A stretch of DNA of 5,350 nt from Pseudomonadota bacterium (GTDB lineage Bacteria; Pseudomonadota; Alphaproteobacteria; Caulobacterales; Caulobacteraceae). The position numbers and the translations under genes are program-made. Shown here in pieces: positions 3,511-5,350 of this stretch. The notes under the pieces are model-generated. The model did no database searches. It was not told the origin of the DNA and saw only the letters and a list, made by a program, of their open reading frames with translations. The stretch spans positions 1 to 5,350 of the forward strand of contig JAEXJH010000549.1 of the NCBI GenBank assembly GCA_023445955.1, in the 5' to 3' direction. Position 1 is the first letter of the stretch, and each line of letters opens with the position of its first letter.

Positions 3511-5350
3511 ATGTCGCAAACTCTGCGTATGCGGAGCCTTTTGGTCATGGGCGCTTCGGCGGTCGCGATCTCCGGCTTCGCCGTCCCCGCGTTCGCTCAG
3601 CAGGCCGCCAAGCCGGCGCAACAGAACACCACCGTCATCGAAGAGCTGGTCGTCACCGCTCAGAAAAAGGAAGAAGCGCTCCAGGACGTGCCGATCGCCG
3701 TGTCGGCGTTCAGCCAGGACAGCCTCGAGGCCCAGAAGATCGACGGCGGCCCCAACCTTCAGCAGGCGATCCCGAACGTCACCTTCGCCAAGAGCAACTT
3801 CACCAACAGCTTCAACTTCCAGATCCGCGGCATCGGGGCCAAGGCCGTCGGCGCCTCGGCCGACCAGGGCGTCGGCGTCCACCTGAACAACGCCCCGATG
3901 CAGTCGGGCAACCTGTTCGAGGCCGAGTTCTACGACGTGGAGCGCGTGGAAGTGCTGCGCGGTCCGCAGGGCACCCTCTATGGCCGCAACGCCACGGGCG
4001 GCGTGGTCAACGTCATCACCGCCAAGCCGACCGACCAGTTCGAGGCCAATGTCCGCGCCGAATACGGCAACTACAACTCGGTCAAGCTGCGCGGCATGGT
4101 CAACGTGCCGATCTTCGGCGACAAGCTGGCCGTTCGCCTGTCGGGCACCTCGCTGAAGCGCGACGGCTTCGTCACCAACACCTTCAACAACCACGTCGTC
4201 GACGACCGGGACCTCTATTCGACCCGCGTCCAGGTGATGTTCAATCCGGTCGACAAGCTGCGCACCAACTTCCTGTGGGAACGCTTCCACGAGAACGACA
4301 GCCGCGCGCGGACCGGCAAACAGCTCTGCACCAAGGATCCCGGTCCGACCAGCGTCGGCGGCGTGCCCACCGGCGCGGCTCAGCGCTACCTGACCCAGGG
4401 CTGTCTGTCGGCCTCGCTGTACGCGCCGGCCGCCTATGGCACGGTCAATACGTCGGGCACCCTGACGGGCCTGCTGGGCAACATCTTCGGCTTCACCTCG
4501 GGCGACGCCAATGTCGGGGACACCACCTCGACCAACCTGCGCGAGATCGAGACCGCGCTGGACCCGGTCTATCAGTCGGGCTCGAACGTCTACCAGTTCA
4601 CGATGGCCTACGACCTGACCGACGAGCTGACGGCGACCTCGATGACCGCCTACAGCAAGGGCAGCGTCTTCACCAAGCAGGACTACAACCGCAACGTCTC
4701 GCCGGTCGCCTTCAACAATACGCCGTTCACGCCGGGCGGGTTCTTCAACGACCCGCAGGTGGGCAACACCAACAAGTTCACGACGATCGACGTCTCGTCG
4801 GGCCGGTCGGAACAGTTCAGCCAGGAACTGCGCCTGCAGTCGGCCTTCTCCGGGCCGCTGAACTTCACGGTCGGCGCCATCCACTTCACCTATCGGACGC
4901 TGACCGACTACTTCGTGATCGGCAACTCGTTGACCCTGTCGTCGATGGCGCTGAACGCCTCGAAGGGGCTGTCGCCGACCTGCAACCCGGCGACCACCGC
5001 CAACTGCATCGGCATCGACACCGCGGCCAACCCCACGGGCGACGGCCACAACTACTATGACAACCGCACGCCCTACACCCTGGTGTCGGACGCGGTGATG
5101 GGCGAGCTGTACTATCAGTTCAATGACGACCTGAAGTTCACGCTGGGCCTGCGCCAGACCCGCGACAAGAAGGCGGTCAAGAACTACTCGACCGTCCTGC
5201 TGGCGCCGGGCTACGGCCTGACCCTGAACCCGACCAACCCCGACCAGCGCGCACGCTTCAACGAGACCACCGGCCGCGTCGGCGTCGACTACAAGGCCCA
5301 TCTGGGCTTCACCGACGAGACCCTGCTCTATGCCTTCTATTCGAAGGGCT
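3511..5350 (+). CDS. TonB-dependent outer-membrane receptor (3' end outside window)
   Basis: Outer-membrane active transporter energised by TonB-ExbB-ExbD; the substrate cannot be told from sequence. 613 codons are visible of a family usually 700-900 residues, so the C-terminal barrel is missing. The signal peptide spans residues 1-29, cut after AFA before QQ. A TonB-box-like segment VIEELVVTAQKKEEALQDVPIAVSAF runs from residue 42. The plug domain (about 55-175) has QIRGIG (104-109), DVERVEVLRGPQGTLYGRNA beginning at 142, and GGVVNVIT (163-170). Alternating beta strands follow, such as VRAEYGNYNS and EQFSQELRLQS, and the visible end LYAFYSKG is a typical barrel strand. Cysteine pairs C273/C298 and C491/C499 sit in likely surface loops and may form disulfides. 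No N-terminal secretin/STN signalling domain is present, so it is not a FecA-type transducer. The frame is intact; codon use matches the neighbours. Confidence 0.95.
   Translation, partial: MSQTLRMRSLLVMGASAVAISGFAVPAFAQQAAKPAQQNTTVIEELVVTAQKKEEALQDVPIAVSAFSQDSLEAQKIDGGPNLQQAIPNVTFAKSNFTNSFNFQIRGIGAKAVGASADQGVGVHLNNAPMQSGNLFEAEFYDVERVEVLRGPQGTLYGRNATGGVVNVITAKPTDQFEANVRAEYGNYNSVKLRGMVNVPIFGDKLAVRLSGTSLKRDGFVTNTFNNHVVDDRDLYSTRVQVMFNPVDKLRTNFLWERFHENDSRARTGKQLCTKDPGPTSVGGVPTGAAQRYLTQGCLSASLYAPAAYGTVNTSGTLTGLLGNIFGFTSGDANVGDTTSTNLREIETALDPVYQSGSNVYQFTMAYDLTDELTATSMTAYSKGSVFTKQDYNRNVSPVAFNNTPFTPGGFFNDPQVGNTNKFTTIDVSSGRSEQFSQELRLQSAFSGPLNFTVGAIHFTYRTLTDYFVIGNSLTLSSMALNASKGLSPTCNPATTANCIGIDTAANPTGDGHNYYDNRTPYTLVSDAVMGELYYQFNDDLKFTLGLRQTRDKKAVKNYSTVLLAPGYGLTLNPTNPDQRARFNETTGRVGVDYKAHLGFTDETLLYAFYSKG

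Noticed and set aside
3360..5060. 566-codon open frame on the plus strand overlapping the receptor
   Set aside because: It lies out of frame with the receptor, is dominated by Arg, Gln and Pro, and has no plausible fold or start signal; it begins upstream of the real start by chance.
3508..5301. 597-codon open frame on the minus strand opposite the TonB-dependent receptor
   Set aside because: It mirrors the receptor gene, a usual by-product of GC-rich codon bias. Its translation is low-complexity Val/Gly/Arg/Ala-rich with no recognisable domain, while the plus frame gives a clear signal peptide, plug and barrel.

Overview
The window looks like chromosomal DNA from a high-GC alphaproteobacterium, most likely Caulobacterales (Caulobacter, Phenylobacterium or a relative). 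This is inferred from strongly C/G-biased third codon positions, a TonB-dependent receptor with the 'EELVVTAQKKEEALQDVPIAVSAF'-like start common in caulobacters and sphingomonads, and an alphaproteobacterial-style QueC/QueE pair. No phage, insertion sequence, CRISPR array, tRNA or rRNA was seen.

Plus strand, 1-1700: the 3' two thirds of aroC (chorismate synthase, shikimate pathway) enters from the left edge. It is followed by a 34-nt interrupted palindrome and a 176-nt gap with weak promoter-like elements. Next comes a single-domain response regulator (GTG start at 885) with an arginine-rich C-terminal tail, then, 48 nt later, a 74-residue probable lipoprotein rich in glycine-zipper repeats.

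Minus strand, 3074-1697: queC and queE form a tight operon overlapping by 4 nt (GTGA). They encode successive steps of 7-deazaguanine synthesis: QueE makes 7-carboxy-7-deazaguanine and QueC converts it to preQ0, which feeds queuosine modification of tRNA. queE converges on the lipoprotein gene so closely that the two stop codons share one CTAG. An 11-codon open frame with a good ribosome binding site lies directly before queC and overlaps its start codon as ATGA, suggesting translational coupling or a small leader-peptide switch.

Plus strand, 3075-5350: a 468-nt, comparatively AT-rich divergent intergenic region carries repeated TTACGT hexamers, two long-armed inverted repeats and a sigma70-like promoter. 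It leads into a TonB-dependent outer-membrane receptor whose first 613 codons are in the window.

The protein-coding genes are all of known types. The parts least explained by standard annotation are the queC leader, the regulatory architecture between queC and the receptor, and the arginine-rich tail of the response regulator.
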